Assembly (NCBI GenBank): GCA_902495075.1
Contig: CABUVO010000005.1
Span: 94,302-158,301, forward strand
Reading direction: 5' to 3'
Length of the DNA stretch: 64,000 bases
Source of the DNA: an uncultured Porphyromonadaceae bacterium
GTDB lineage: Bacteria; Bacteroidota; Bacteroidia; Bacteroidales; Muribaculaceae
The notes beneath the pieces are model-generated. The model was not told the DNA's origin. It was given only the letters and a program-made list of their open reading frames with translations, and searched no databases. The position numbers and the translations under genes were made by a program. Positions 1 through 7,953 of this stretch are shown piece after piece; position 1 is the first letter of the stretch, and each line of letters opens with the position of its first letter.

Positions 1-836
1 AGCACATCCTTCTCGCTCGTCAGGTGAACGTTCCCCGTCTTGTTGTGTTCATGAATAAATGCGACATGGTTGACGATGAGGAAATGCTTGAGCTCGTAGA
101 GATGGATATGCGTGACCTTCTTTCTCAGTATGAGTATGATGGTGACAATACTCCTATCATCCGCGGTTCTGCTCTTGGTGCTCTTAATGGTGAGCCCCAG
201 TGGGAAGACAAGGTTATGGAGCTCATGGATGCAGTTGACAACTGGATTCCACTTCCTCCCCGTGACGTTGATAAACCCTTCCTTATGCCTGTTGAGGACG
301 TATTCTCAATCACAGGTCGTGGTACAGTTGCCACAGGTCGTATCGAGGCTGGTCGCGTAAAAGTTGGCGACGAGGTTCAGATCCTTGGTCTTGGTGCCGA
401 CAAGAAATCTGTTGTAACCGGTGTTGAGATGTTCCGTAAGATCCTCGATGAGGGTGAGGCTGGTGATAACGTAGGTCTTCTCCTCCGTGGTATCGACAAA
501 GACGAAATCAAACGTGGTATGGTTATTTGCCATCCCGGACAGGTTAAACCTCACGATCACTTCAAGGCTCAGGTTTATATCCTGAAGAAAGAAGAGGGTG
601 GCCGTCACACTCCGTTCCACAACAAATATCGTCCTCAGTTCTACATCCGTACACTCGATGTAACTGGTGAGATCACACTCCCCGAAGGAATTGAGATGGT
701 AATGCCTGGTGACAACGTTGAGATCGACGTTAAGCTCATCACTCCGGTAGCAATGGACAATGGTCTTCGTTTCGCTATCCGTGAAGGTGGTCGCACCGTT
801 GGTTCTGGTCAGATCACAGCCGTTATTGACGATTAA
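1..836 (+). CDS. tuf: Elongation factor Tu, 3' part (5' end outside window)
   Basis: This is the C-terminal two thirds of EF-Tu, the GTPase that delivers aminoacyl-tRNA to the ribosome. The reading frame is already open at base 3 and begins with HILLARQV, so the GTG at 24 is an internal Val codon and not a start. The G4 motif NKCD and the G5 motif GSAL of the GTPase domain are visible, followed by the two beta-barrel domains (GRGTVATGRIE near the start of domain 2, and a C-terminal VGSGQITAVI). It heads the tuf-tRNA-secE-nusG-ribosomal protein-rpoBC block that is conserved in many bacteria. A stable hairpin follows the stop codon. Confidence 0.98.
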   Translation, partial: HILLARQVNVPRLVVFMNKCDMVDDEEMLELVEMDMRDLLSQYEYDGDNTPIIRGSALGALNGEPQWEDKVMELMDAVDNWIPLPPRDVDKPFLMPVEDVFSITGRGTVATGRIEAGRVKVGDEVQILGLGADKKSVVTGVEMFRKILDEGEAGDNVGLLLRGIDKDEIKRGMVICHPGQVKPHDHFKAQVYILKKEEGGRHTPFHNKYRPQFYIRTLDVTGEITLPEGIEMVMPGDNVEIDVKLITPVAMDNGLRFAIREGGRTVGSGQITAVIDD

Positions 837-862
837 TAATCGCAACAACAAAACATATAACA

Positions 863-890
863 TAGGGGCCTTCGGCTAAGGAGGCCCCTA
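863..890 (+). terminator. Hairpin between tuf and tRNA-Trp
   Basis: The 8-bp perfect stem TAGGGGCC/GGCCCCTA (863-870 with 883-890) encloses a 12-nt loop. No U-run follows and the tRNA begins 5 bases later. It may therefore be a partial terminator or a processing site that frees the tRNA from the tuf transcript; the sequence alone does not decide. Confidence 0.45.
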
Positions 891-894
891 ATCT

Positions 895-970
895 ACGGGA
901 ATAGCTCAGTTGGTAGAGCACCGGTCTCCAAAACCGGGTGTCGAGAGTTCGAGTCTTTCTTCCCGTGCCA
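895..970 (+). tRNA. trnW: tRNA-Trp (anticodon CCA)
   Basis: A full cloverleaf is visible. The acceptor stem ACGGGAA (895-901) pairs with TTCCCGT (960-966). The D-arm contains AGCTCAGTTGGTAGAGC. The anticodon stem CCGGT/ACCGG carries loop CTCCAAA with anticodon CCA at 928-930, and the T-arm contains GTTCGAGTC. The 3' CCA is encoded (968-970). A tRNA-Trp gene between tuf and secE is a common arrangement in bacteria. Confidence 0.97.
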
Positions 971-982
971 ATAGCAAACAAT

Positions 983-1174
983 ATGAAATTATTCAAGGAT
1001 ATTAAGGAATCTTATAACGAACTTGTGTATAAGGTTTCTTGGCCGACTCAGAAACAGCTTATCAACAGCTCGGTGCTGGTGCTGATAGCTTCCATCATCC
1101 TGGCAGTCTTCATTTGGGCTGTAGATAAGATCTTCAATCTTCTTATGGAGTTGGTTTACAGTATCAATTTTTAA
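983..1174 (+). CDS. secE: Preprotein translocase subunit SecE
   Basis: This 63-residue protein has the size of a minimal single-span SecE, the clamp-like subunit of the SecYEG translocon in the inner membrane. An amphipathic N-terminal helix carries the family motif VSWPTQKQL (about residues 17-25). One hydrophobic segment follows (about 29-50, SVLVLIASIILAVFIWAV). The ATG at 983 is chosen because it gives the canonical MKLFKDIKESYNEL start; upstream in-frame codons lie inside the tRNA. nusG follows after 21 bp, as in most bacteria. Confidence 0.95.
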   Translation: MKLFKDIKESYNELVYKVSWPTQKQLINSSVLVLIASIILAVFIWAVDKIFNLLMELVYSINF

Positions 1175-1195
1175 ACTTTTCAAATAAGGATTTCA

Positions 1196-1747
1196 ATGGC
1201 TGAATCAAAGAAAGAATGGTACGTGCTGCGTGCCATCTCAGGAAAGGAAGCGAAGGTCAAAGAAGTGTTGGAGGCAGCGATCAAAAACACTGATCTCGGA
1301 CATTACGTTTCGCAGGTATTGATTCCAACTGAAAAAGTTTACACCACCCGCAATGGCAAGAAGGTGTTGAAGGAGCGCACTCTTTATTCAGGGTATGTCT
1401 TTATACAGGCTGCCTTGACTGGAGAAGTTGAATACGAACTCCGAAACACTACGAATGTCATTGATTTTTTGCGTGGGCGTGCCAAAGGCAGCAAGCCGGA
1501 GGCTCTTCGTGAAAGTGAGGTGATGAGGATGCTGGGACGAGCCGACGAGATGAGCGAACCGGCTGAGGAAACGACAGATCGTTACATCGTGGGCGAGCCC
1601 GTGAAGGTAACGTTCGGTCCTTTCAGTGGCTTTAGTGGAGTCATCAAGGAGGTTAACTCAGAGAGAAAGAAGATCAAGGTAGAGGTCAAGATATTTGGTC
1701 GCGCCACTGATCTTGAGTTGGAAAATTCGCAAGTGGAAAGAGAGTAA
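1196..1747 (+). CDS. nusG: Transcription termination/antitermination factor NusG
   Basis: NusG (183 aa) binds RNA polymerase and modulates elongation, Rho termination and coupling to ribosomes. The N-terminal NGN domain starts with KEWYVLRAISGKEAKVKE. The C-terminal KOW domain is recognisable from GEPVKVTFGPFSGFSGVIKE followed by the KKIKVEVKIFGR strand. Length and position between secE and rplK are typical. The spacer to rplK (about 67 bp) has a short possible stem (tccgaa near 1748 with ttcgga near 1770) but no clear terminator. Confidence 0.97.
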   Translation: MAESKKEWYVLRAISGKEAKVKEVLEAAIKNTDLGHYVSQVLIPTEKVYTTRNGKKVLKERTLYSGYVFIQAALTGEVEYELRNTTNVIDFLRGRAKGSKPEALRESEVMRMLGRADEMSEPAEETTDRYIVGEPVKVTFGPFSGFSGVIKEVNSERKKIKVEVKIFGRATDLELENSQVERE

Positions 1748-1814
1748 GTCCGAATGGATGTTACACTTTCGGATTGATTCTATTTCACAACAAAACTTTT
1801 AAAAAAGTAGAACA

Positions 1815-2258
1815 ATGGCAAAAGAAATTGCTGGACAGATCAAATTACAGATTAAAGGCGGAGCAGCCAATCCGTCTCCACCAGTAGGACCTGCACTTGG
1901 TTCTAAGGGTATCAACATCATGGAATTTTGCAAGCAATTCAATGCCCGCACCCAGGATAAAGCCGGAAAGGTTCTTCCTGTAGTAATCACTTACTACACT
2001 GACAAGAGCTTCGACTTTATTGTCAAGACTCCTCCTGTGGCAGTGCAGCTCAAGGAAGTTGCCAAGGTTAAGAGCGGTTCCGCTCAGCCTAACCGTAAGA
2101 AGGTAGCCGAGATCACATGGGATCAGGTAAAGACAATTGCTGAAGACAAGATGCCGGATTTGAACTGTTTTACTTTGGATTCTGCAATGCGTATGGTTGC
2201 AGGCACAGCGAGAAGCATGGGTATCACCGTCAAAGGGGCATTCCCTGAACTTAACTAA
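1815..2258 (+). CDS. rplK: 50S ribosomal protein L11
   Basis: L11 (147 aa) forms the GTPase-associated centre with 23S rRNA helices 43/44. The N-terminal proline-rich motif GAANPSPPVGPALGSKGINI is intact. The C-terminal RNA-binding domain ends with RMVAGTARSMGITV, the conserved signature that includes the rRNA-contacting GTARSMG. rplA follows after 14 bp. In other bacteria L1 represses this cistron pair by binding its mRNA leader; no clear L1-site mimic was identified here. Confidence 0.98.
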   Translation: MAKEIAGQIKLQIKGGAANPSPPVGPALGSKGINIMEFCKQFNARTQDKAGKVLPVVITYYTDKSFDFIVKTPPVAVQLKEVAKVKSGSAQPNRKKVAEITWDQVKTIAEDKMPDLNCFTLDSAMRMVAGTARSMGITVKGAFPELN

Positions 2259-2272
2259 TAATCTTCAAGAAA

Positions 2273-2968
2273 ATGGGAAAACTGACAAAAAATCAAAAGT
2301 TAGCTTTATCGAAGATTGAACCCGGGAAGGCATACACTTTGGCAGAGGCTGCTGAGAAGGTGAAGGAGGTTTCTTTCGAGAAATTCGATTCTTCATTCGA
2401 CATTGACGTCCGTCTTGGTGTTGATCCCCGTAAGGCTGACCAGATGGTTCGCGGCGTAGTGTCGCTTCCTCATGGTACAGGAAAGCAGGTTCGTGTGCTC
2501 GTATTGTGCGGTCCCGACGCTGAAGCGGCAGCCAAGGAAGCCGGTGCCGACTATGTTGGCCTCGATGAATATCTCCAGAAAATCAAAGAAGGTTGGACAG
2601 ACGTTGACGTTATCATCACACAGCCTTCGGTAATGGGTAAACTTGGTCCGTTGGGTCGTATTCTCGGTCCTCGTGGTCTTATGCCTAACCCGAAGAGTGG
2701 TACGGTAACCATGGATGTTGCAAAAGCCGTCAAAGAGGTAAAACAGGGTAAGATCGACTTTAAGGTTGACAAAACCGGTATTGTTCACGCTTCAATCGGT
2801 AAAGTGAGCTTCACTGCCGAGCAGATGCGCGACAATGCTAAAGAGTTTATCAACACACTTGTTAAGTTGAAACCCGCCACCTCTAAAGGTACATATATCA
2901 AGAGCATTTATCTTTCGAGCACAATGGGTCCCGGCATCAAAGTTGAGACCAAGTCAGTGGCTGAATAA
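2273..2968 (+). CDS. rplA: 50S ribosomal protein L1
   Basis: L1 (231 aa) builds the mobile L1 stalk at the ribosomal E site. The family signature is visible as LGRILGPRGLMPNPKSGTVT, with a VRGVVSLPHGTGK segment upstream and GIVHASIGKVSF downstream. The length is normal and it lies directly behind rplK with a 14-bp gap, so the two are certainly co-transcribed. The stop is followed after 19 bp by rplJ. Confidence 0.98.
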   Translation: MGKLTKNQKLALSKIEPGKAYTLAEAAEKVKEVSFEKFDSSFDIDVRLGVDPRKADQMVRGVVSLPHGTGKQVRVLVLCGPDAEAAAKEAGADYVGLDEYLQKIKEGWTDVDVIITQPSVMGKLGPLGRILGPRGLMPNPKSGTVTMDVAKAVKEVKQGKIDFKVDKTGIVHASIGKVSFTAEQMRDNAKEFINTLVKLKPATSKGTYIKSIYLSSTMGPGIKVETKSVAE

Positions 2969-2987
2969 TCTTTAAACGAAGACGAAA

Positions 2988-3506
2988 ATGAAAAAGGAAG
3001 ATAAAGCTATTATAATTGCAAACATCAGCGACCAGTTGAAAAACTACAGCTGCGTTTATTTGACCCAGACCTCCGGACTTAACGCTGAGAAGACAAGTGC
3101 GCTCCGTCGTGCATGTTTCGGTGACAGCATCAAAATGCTTTGTGTAAAGAACACCCTTCTTAAGGCTGCCTTCGAAGCAAGTGATGTAGATTATTCCGGT
3201 CTCTATGATCTTCTCCATGGCGAAACAACTTTGATGCTCTGCAACACCGGCAATGCTCCGGCAAAGCTCATCAAGAAGTTCCGCGACAAGAACGATACAC
3301 TTCCCTTGCTTAAGGGTGCTTTCGTTGAGGAGACAGTATACGTTGGCGAGGAATCGTTGGAAACCCTTGCCAATATCAAGAGCAAAAACGAGCTTATCGG
3401 CGACGTTATCGGCTTGCTCCAGTCACCTGCCAAGAATGTTATCAGCGCTCTCCAGAGCGGTGCCAACAAGCTTCACGGCATTCTGGAAACCCTTTCCAAC
3501 AAATAA
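2988..3506 (+). CDS. rplJ: 50S ribosomal protein L10
   Basis: L10 (172 aa) anchors the L7/L12 dimers to the ribosome. The N-terminal part (KKEDKAIIIANISDQLKNY, then LRRACFGDSIKMLCVKNTLL) matches the rRNA-binding half of the family. The C-terminal helix LQSGANKLHGILETLSNK is the L7/L12 docking helix. rplL starts 38 bp downstream. In enterobacteria L10-L12 represses rplJ translation; a comparable leader is not evident in the 19-bp rplA-rplJ gap. Confidence 0.96.
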   Translation: MKKEDKAIIIANISDQLKNYSCVYLTQTSGLNAEKTSALRRACFGDSIKMLCVKNTLLKAAFEASDVDYSGLYDLLHGETTLMLCNTGNAPAKLIKKFRDKNDTLPLLKGAFVEETVYVGEESLETLANIKSKNELIGDVIGLLQSPAKNVISALQSGANKLHGILETLSNK

Positions 3507-3544
3507 TCATCCACACGTAAAAATAATAAAAAATAAATACTACA

Positions 3545-3919
3545 ATGGCAGATTTGAAAGCATTTGCAGAACAATTGGTTAACCTTTCTGTAAAAGAAGT
3601 TAACGAACTCGCTACAATCCTCAAGGAAGAGTATGGTATCGAACCCGCCGCTGCTGCTGTGGCAGTTGCAGCTGGTCCTGCAGCCGGTGCACCCGCTGAG
3701 GAGGAGAAGACAAACTTCGACGTAGTTCTGAAGGCTGCCGGCGCAAGCAAGCTCGCAGTTGTTAAGCTCGTGAAAGAGCTCACAGGTCTTGGTCTGAAAG
3801 AGGCTAAGGAATTGGTAGACGGTGCTCCTAACACTATCAAGGAGGGTCTTCCCAAAGCTGAGGCTGAAGGTCTTAAGAAACAACTCGAAGAGGCCGGCGC
3901 TGAAGTTGAACTCAAATAA
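3545..3919 (+). CDS. rplL: 50S ribosomal protein L7/L12
   Basis: L7/L12 (124 aa) is the acidic stalk protein that recruits translational GTPases. It has the N-terminal dimerisation helix (LKAFAEQLVNLSVKEVNELA), an Ala-rich hinge (about residues 36-55, including AAAAVAVAAGPAAGAPAEEE) and the C-terminal factor-binding domain with GLGLKEAKELVDGAP. The gap to rpoB contains a strong hairpin that could set the ratio of ribosomal protein to polymerase transcripts. Confidence 0.98.
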   Translation: MADLKAFAEQLVNLSVKEVNELATILKEEYGIEPAAAAVAVAAGPAAGAPAEEEKTNFDVVLKAAGASKLAVVKLVKELTGLGLKEAKELVDGAPNTIKEGLPKAEAEGLKKQLEEAGAEVELK

Positions 3920-3940
3920 TAATCGACTTAATCTGAAAGT

Positions 3941-3975
3941 AGGTTAAGAACGCTCACAGGTAGCGTTCTTAACCT
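3941..3975 (+). terminator. Hairpin attenuator between rplL and rpoB
   Basis: A perfect 14-bp stem (AGGTTAAGAACGCT 3941-3954 with AGCGTTCTTAACCT 3962-3975) has a 7-nt loop and is followed by a moderately U-rich ATTTATT. It sits where enterobacteria have the rplL-rpoB attenuator and RNase III site, so partial termination or processing is the natural reading. The exact role is inferred. Confidence 0.7.
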
Positions 3976-4063
3976 ATTTATTCGTGTACCAACCTTTCTC
4001 CCAAACACGTCGATGGGTTCTTCAGGAGCCGTACGACTAAAGTCCTTTATTAACTTATTACCA

Positions 4064-7000
4064 ATGTCAGTAAAACTTACCGAAAAACCGCGCGTTAATT
4101 TCGCGTCGATAAAGAATCCACTGCCTTTTCCTGATTTCTTGGAAGTGCAGTTGAAATCGTTTAAGGATTTTCTGCAGCTCGACACTCCCCCTGAGATGAG
4201 AAAGAACCAGGGACTCTATAAAGTGTTTGCAGAAAATTTCCCTATCGCCGACACCCGAAACAACTTCGTGCTGGAGTTTCTCGATTATTACATCGATCCT
4301 CCGCGCTACTCGATAGAGGAATGTCTCGAGCGTGGCCTCACGTATAGTGTGCCCCTCAAGGCAAAGCTCAAGCTTTATTGCACCGATCCTGATCATGAGG
4401 ATTTTGCAACGACGATTCAAGATGTTTACCTTGGTCCTATTCCTTATATGACCGAGCAGGGCACGTTTATCATTAATGGTGCCGAGCGTGTTGTCGTGTC
4501 GCAGCTTCATCGTTCGCCGGGCGTATTTTTCGGTCAGAGCACCCATGCCAACGGCACAAAACTCTATTCTGCGCGAATCATTCCTTTCCGTGGCAGCTGG
4601 ATAGAGTTTGCAACCGATATCAACAATGTGATGTATGCATATATCGACCGAAAGAAGAAACTTCCGGTCACAACATTGTTACGTGCCATCGGACTTGAGA
4701 GCGATAAGGATATCATCCAGATATTTGACTTGGCTGAAGAGATAAAGGTAACAAAAACCAATCTGAAGAATTCAGTTGGACGAAAACTTGCTGCCCGTGT
4801 TCTCAACAGCTGGGTTGAAGACTTCGTTGATGAGGATACAGGTGAGGTCGTTTCCATCGAACGCAACACTGTTGTTGTTGACCGTGGAAGCGAGATCACA
4901 GAGGATGTGATCGATGCAATCATGGAGAGCGGTGTTAAGACTATTCTTCTCGAGAAAGAGAATGTGAATGCCGTTGACTATAGCATTATTTTCAACACTC
5001 TCCAGAAGGACACCTCAAACTCCGAGAAAGAGGCTGTGCAGTATATTTATCGTCAGCTCCGCAATGCCGAGCCGCCGGATGATGCGTCTGCACGCGAGGT
5101 GATCCAGAATCTTTTCTTTAGCGAAAAGCGTTATGACCTCGGTGAGGTTGGACGTTATCGTATCAACAAGAAACTTGAACTTGACACTCCGATGGATGTG
5201 AAGGTTCTCACACGTGAGGACATCATCGCCATCATCAAATATCTTATCGAGCTGATCAATGCAAAGAGCGATGTCGATGATATCGACCACCTCAGCAACC
5301 GCCGCGTGCGCACAGTTGGTGAGCAGCTTTACAATCAGTTCGGTGTCGGATTGGCGCGTATTTCACGCTCCATCCGTGAGAAAATGAACGTTCGCGACAA
5401 TGAGGTGTTCACTCCGACAGACCTTATCAATGCCAAGACAATCTCGGCTGTGATAAACACTTTCTTCGGAACAAACGCCCTTTCGCAGTTTATGGATCAG
5501 ACCAACCCTCTTGCCGAGATCACCCACAAGCGTCGTATGTCGGCACTTGGTCCCGGCGGTCTTTCACGTGAGCGCGCAGGTTTCGAGGTCCGAGACGTGC
5601 ACTATACTCACTATGGCCGTCTTTGTCCGATCGAGACTCCTGAGGGTCCTAACATCGGTCTTATTTCTTCTCTTTGCGTATATGCGAAGATCAATAACCT
5701 TGGCTTTATCGAGACTCCTTATAGGAAGGTTACCGACGGCAAGGTCAATCTGAATAATGATGAGGTTGTTTACCTCACAGCAGAGATTGAGGAAGGTCAG
5801 ACCATCGCACAGGGTAATGCGCCCGTTAACGATGACGGTTCTTTCATCAATCCCAAGGTAAAGGCGCGTCTTGATGCCGACTTCCCGATTGTGGCTCCTG
5901 AGGAGCTTCAGCTTATGGATGTGTCGCCGATTCAGATTGCGTCGATCGCGGCTTCACTCATCCCGTTCCTTGAGCATGACGATGCTAACCGCGCGTTGAT
6001 GGGATCTAACATGATGCGTCAGGCTGTGCCTTTGCTCCGTAGCGAGGCTCCTATTGTCGGCACGGGTATCGAAGGTCAGCTCATCAAGGATTCCCGCACG
6101 CAGATCACTGCCGAGGGGCCGGGTGTGATCGAATACGTGGATGCAAGAGTGATTCGTATTAACTATGACCGCACTGATGATGAGGAGTTCGTAGAATTCG
6201 AATCATCTGTGAAAGAATATAAGATTCCGAAGTTCCGTCGCACAAACCAGGGAACAACCATCGACCTCCGTCCGATTTGCAACAAGGGTCAGCGCGTAGA
6301 GAAAGGAGATATCCTGACTGAGGGTTATTCTACTGAGAAAGGTGAACTCGCCCTCGGTCGCAACCTTAAGGTGGCGTTCATGCCCTGGAAAGGTTACAAC
6401 TACGAGGATGCAATCGTGCTCAACGAGCGCATGGTTCGCGAGGATATTCTTACTTCTGTTCACGTTGACGAATATACTCTTGACGTGCGCGAGACAAAGC
6501 GCGGCATGGAGGAACTCACATCCGATATTCCGAATGTAAGCGAGGATGCAACCAAGGATCTTGACGAGCGTGGTATCATCCGTGTAGGAGCACACGTTGT
6601 ACCCGGTGATATCATGATCGGTAAGATCACTCCTAAGGGAGAAAGCGATCCGACACCGGAAGAAAAACTTCTCCGCGCGATCTTCGGTGACAAAGCCGGC
6701 GATGTGAAGGATGCTTCTCTCAAGGCTTCTCCTTCGCTCAAGGGTGTGGTTATCGGAACAAACCTCTTCTCCAAGGCTGTCAAGAAGAAGAGCAATAAGA
6801 ACAGCGCCAACGCGCAGCTTCCTCTTCTTGATGAAGAATATGAGGAGAAGCAGTCAGAGCTTCGTCAGATTATGGTGTCGAAGATGCAGACTCTACTTAA
6901 GGAACAGACTTCACAGGGCGTGAAAGATTTCATCGGTGTGGATGTTGTTCCGGTGGGTCAGAAATTCGATGATGTCACATTCGGTGCTATCGATTATGAG

Positions 7001-7879
7001 ACTGTAAACCTCAGCAACTGGACAGGGGATGCCCGCATTGATGGTATGGTTGCCAAACTCATCACCAACTATCTCCGCAAATCCAAAGAGATTGACAGTG
7101 AGCTTCGCCGCAAGAAATTCGATATCACCATCGGTGATGAACTTCCTTCGGGCATCATGCAGATGGCAAAAGTATATATTGCCAAGAAGCGTAAGATCGG
7201 AGTAGGTGACAAGATGGCAGGTCGCCACGGTAACAAGGGTATCGTATCGCGCGTTGTGCGTCAGGAAGATATGCCGTTCCTCGAAGATGGAACTCCTGTG
7301 GATATCGTGCTTAACCCGCTCGGTGTGCCTTCCCGTATGAACCTCGGTCAGATCTTCGAGACTGTGCTCGGTTGGGCAGGTCGCGAACTTGGCGAGAAAT
7401 TTGCTACACCTATCTTCGATGGTGCTTCCCTCGACGATCTTAACGAATGGACAGACAAAGCAGGTCTTCCCCGCTATGGTAAGACATATCTTTACGATGG
7501 TGGAACAGGCGACCGTTTCGACCAGCCTGCAACGGTAGGTGTGATCTACATGCTTAAGCTGGGTCACATGGTTGAAGACAAGATGCATGCACGTTCGATC
7601 GGTCCGTACTCACTCATCACCCAGCAGCCTCTTGGAGGTAAAGCTCAGTTCGGTGGTCAGCGTTTCGGAGAGATGGAGGTTTGGGCGCTTGAGGCATTCG
7701 GTGCCGCGCATATCCTTCAGGAGATCCTTACTATCAAGTCAGACGATGTGGTAGGACGCTCAAAAGCATACGAGGCTATCGTCAAGGGAGATCCAATGCC
7801 TAATCCCGGAATTCCGGAGTCGCTCAATGTGCTTCTCCATGAACTCCGCGGTCTTGGCTTGAGCATCACGTTAGATTAA
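4064..7879 (+). CDS. rpoB: DNA-directed RNA polymerase subunit beta
   Basis: The RNA polymerase beta subunit (1271 aa) forms half of the active-site cleft. The ATG at 4064 is preferred to the upstream ATG at 4013 because conservation begins with RVNFASIKNPLPFPDF; the extra 17 residues would lie in the leader after the attenuator hairpin. The rifampicin-binding region reads FMDQTNPLAEITHKRRMSAL. Asp478, His488 and Ser493 (E. coli D516, H526, S531) are all wild type, so no classic resistance substitution is seen. The C-terminus ends ESLNVLLHELRGLGLSI, as in other Bacteroidales. A poorly conserved charged insertion lies near KKKSNKNSANAQ. Confidence 0.98.
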   Translation: MSVKLTEKPRVNFASIKNPLPFPDFLEVQLKSFKDFLQLDTPPEMRKNQGLYKVFAENFPIADTRNNFVLEFLDYYIDPPRYSIEECLERGLTYSVPLKAKLKLYCTDPDHEDFATTIQDVYLGPIPYMTEQGTFIINGAERVVVSQLHRSPGVFFGQSTHANGTKLYSARIIPFRGSWIEFATDINNVMYAYIDRKKKLPVTTLLRAIGLESDKDIIQIFDLAEEIKVTKTNLKNSVGRKLAARVLNSWVEDFVDEDTGEVVSIERNTVVVDRGSEITEDVIDAIMESGVKTILLEKENVNAVDYSIIFNTLQKDTSNSEKEAVQYIYRQLRNAEPPDDASAREVIQNLFFSEKRYDLGEVGRYRINKKLELDTPMDVKVLTREDIIAIIKYLIELINAKSDVDDIDHLSNRRVRTVGEQLYNQFGVGLARISRSIREKMNVRDNEVFTPTDLINAKTISAVINTFFGTNALSQFMDQTNPLAEITHKRRMSALGPGGLSRERAGFEVRDVHYTHYGRLCPIETPEGPNIGLISSLCVYAKINNLGFIETPYRKVTDGKVNLNNDEVVYLTAEIEEGQTIAQGNAPVNDDGSFINPKVKARLDADFPIVAPEELQLMDVSPIQIASIAASLIPFLEHDDANRALMGSNMMRQAVPLLRSEAPIVGTGIEGQLIKDSRTQITAEGPGVIEYVDARVIRINYDRTDDEEFVEFESSVKEYKIPKFRRTNQGTTIDLRPICNKGQRVEKGDILTEGYSTEKGELALGRNLKVAFMPWKGYNYEDAIVLNERMVREDILTSVHVDEYTLDVRETKRGMEELTSDIPNVSEDATKDLDERGIIRVGAHVVPGDIMIGKITPKGESDPTPEEKLLRAIFGDKAGDVKDASLKASPSLKGVVIGTNLFSKAVKKKSNKNSANAQLPLLDEEYEEKQSELRQIMVSKMQTLLKEQTSQGVKDFIGVDVVPVGQKFDDVTFGAIDYETVNLSNWTGDARIDGMVAKLITNYLRKSKEIDSELRRKKFDITIGDELPSGIMQMAKVYIAKKRKIGVGDKMAGRHGNKGIVSRVVRQEDMPFLEDGTPVDIVLNPLGVPSRMNLGQIFETVLGWAGRELGEKFATPIFDGASLDDLNEWTDKAGLPRYGKTYLYDGGTGDRFDQPATVGVIYMLKLGHMVEDKMHARSIGPYSLITQQPLGGKAQFGGQRFGEMEVWALEAFGAAHILQEILTIKSDDVVGRSKAYEAIVKGDPMPNPGIPESLNVLLHELRGLGLSITLD

Positions 7880-7892
7880 AAATCAAAACAAA

Positions 7893-7931
7893 TCTGCTTC
7901 GGGATTTCGTCTAAAGGAATCCCGAGGCAGA
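7893..7931 (+). other. Stem-loop in the rpoB-rpoC spacer
   Basis: TCTGCTTCGGGATT (7893-7906) pairs with AATCCCGAGGCAGA (7918-7931), giving 14 bp with one G-U pair and an 11-nt loop. No U-run follows, so it is not a canonical terminator. It may be an RNase processing site or an mRNA-stabilising structure between rpoB and rpoC. Confidence 0.6.
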
Positions 7932-7953
7932 CCAATATAAGGAAAAACATCTT

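Noticed and set aside
24..836. EF-Tu gene starting at the GTG at 24
   Set aside because: The frame is open to the left edge and reads HILLARQV, which is internal EF-Tu sequence; the gene is simply cut by the window.
4013..4063. rpoB start at 4013
   Set aside because: The added residues are not part of the conserved N-terminus and lie just behind the attenuator; the ATG at 4064 fits family length.
5524..5542. Rifampicin-resistance substitution in rpoB
   Set aside because: Asp478, His488 and Ser493 are all the susceptible residues.
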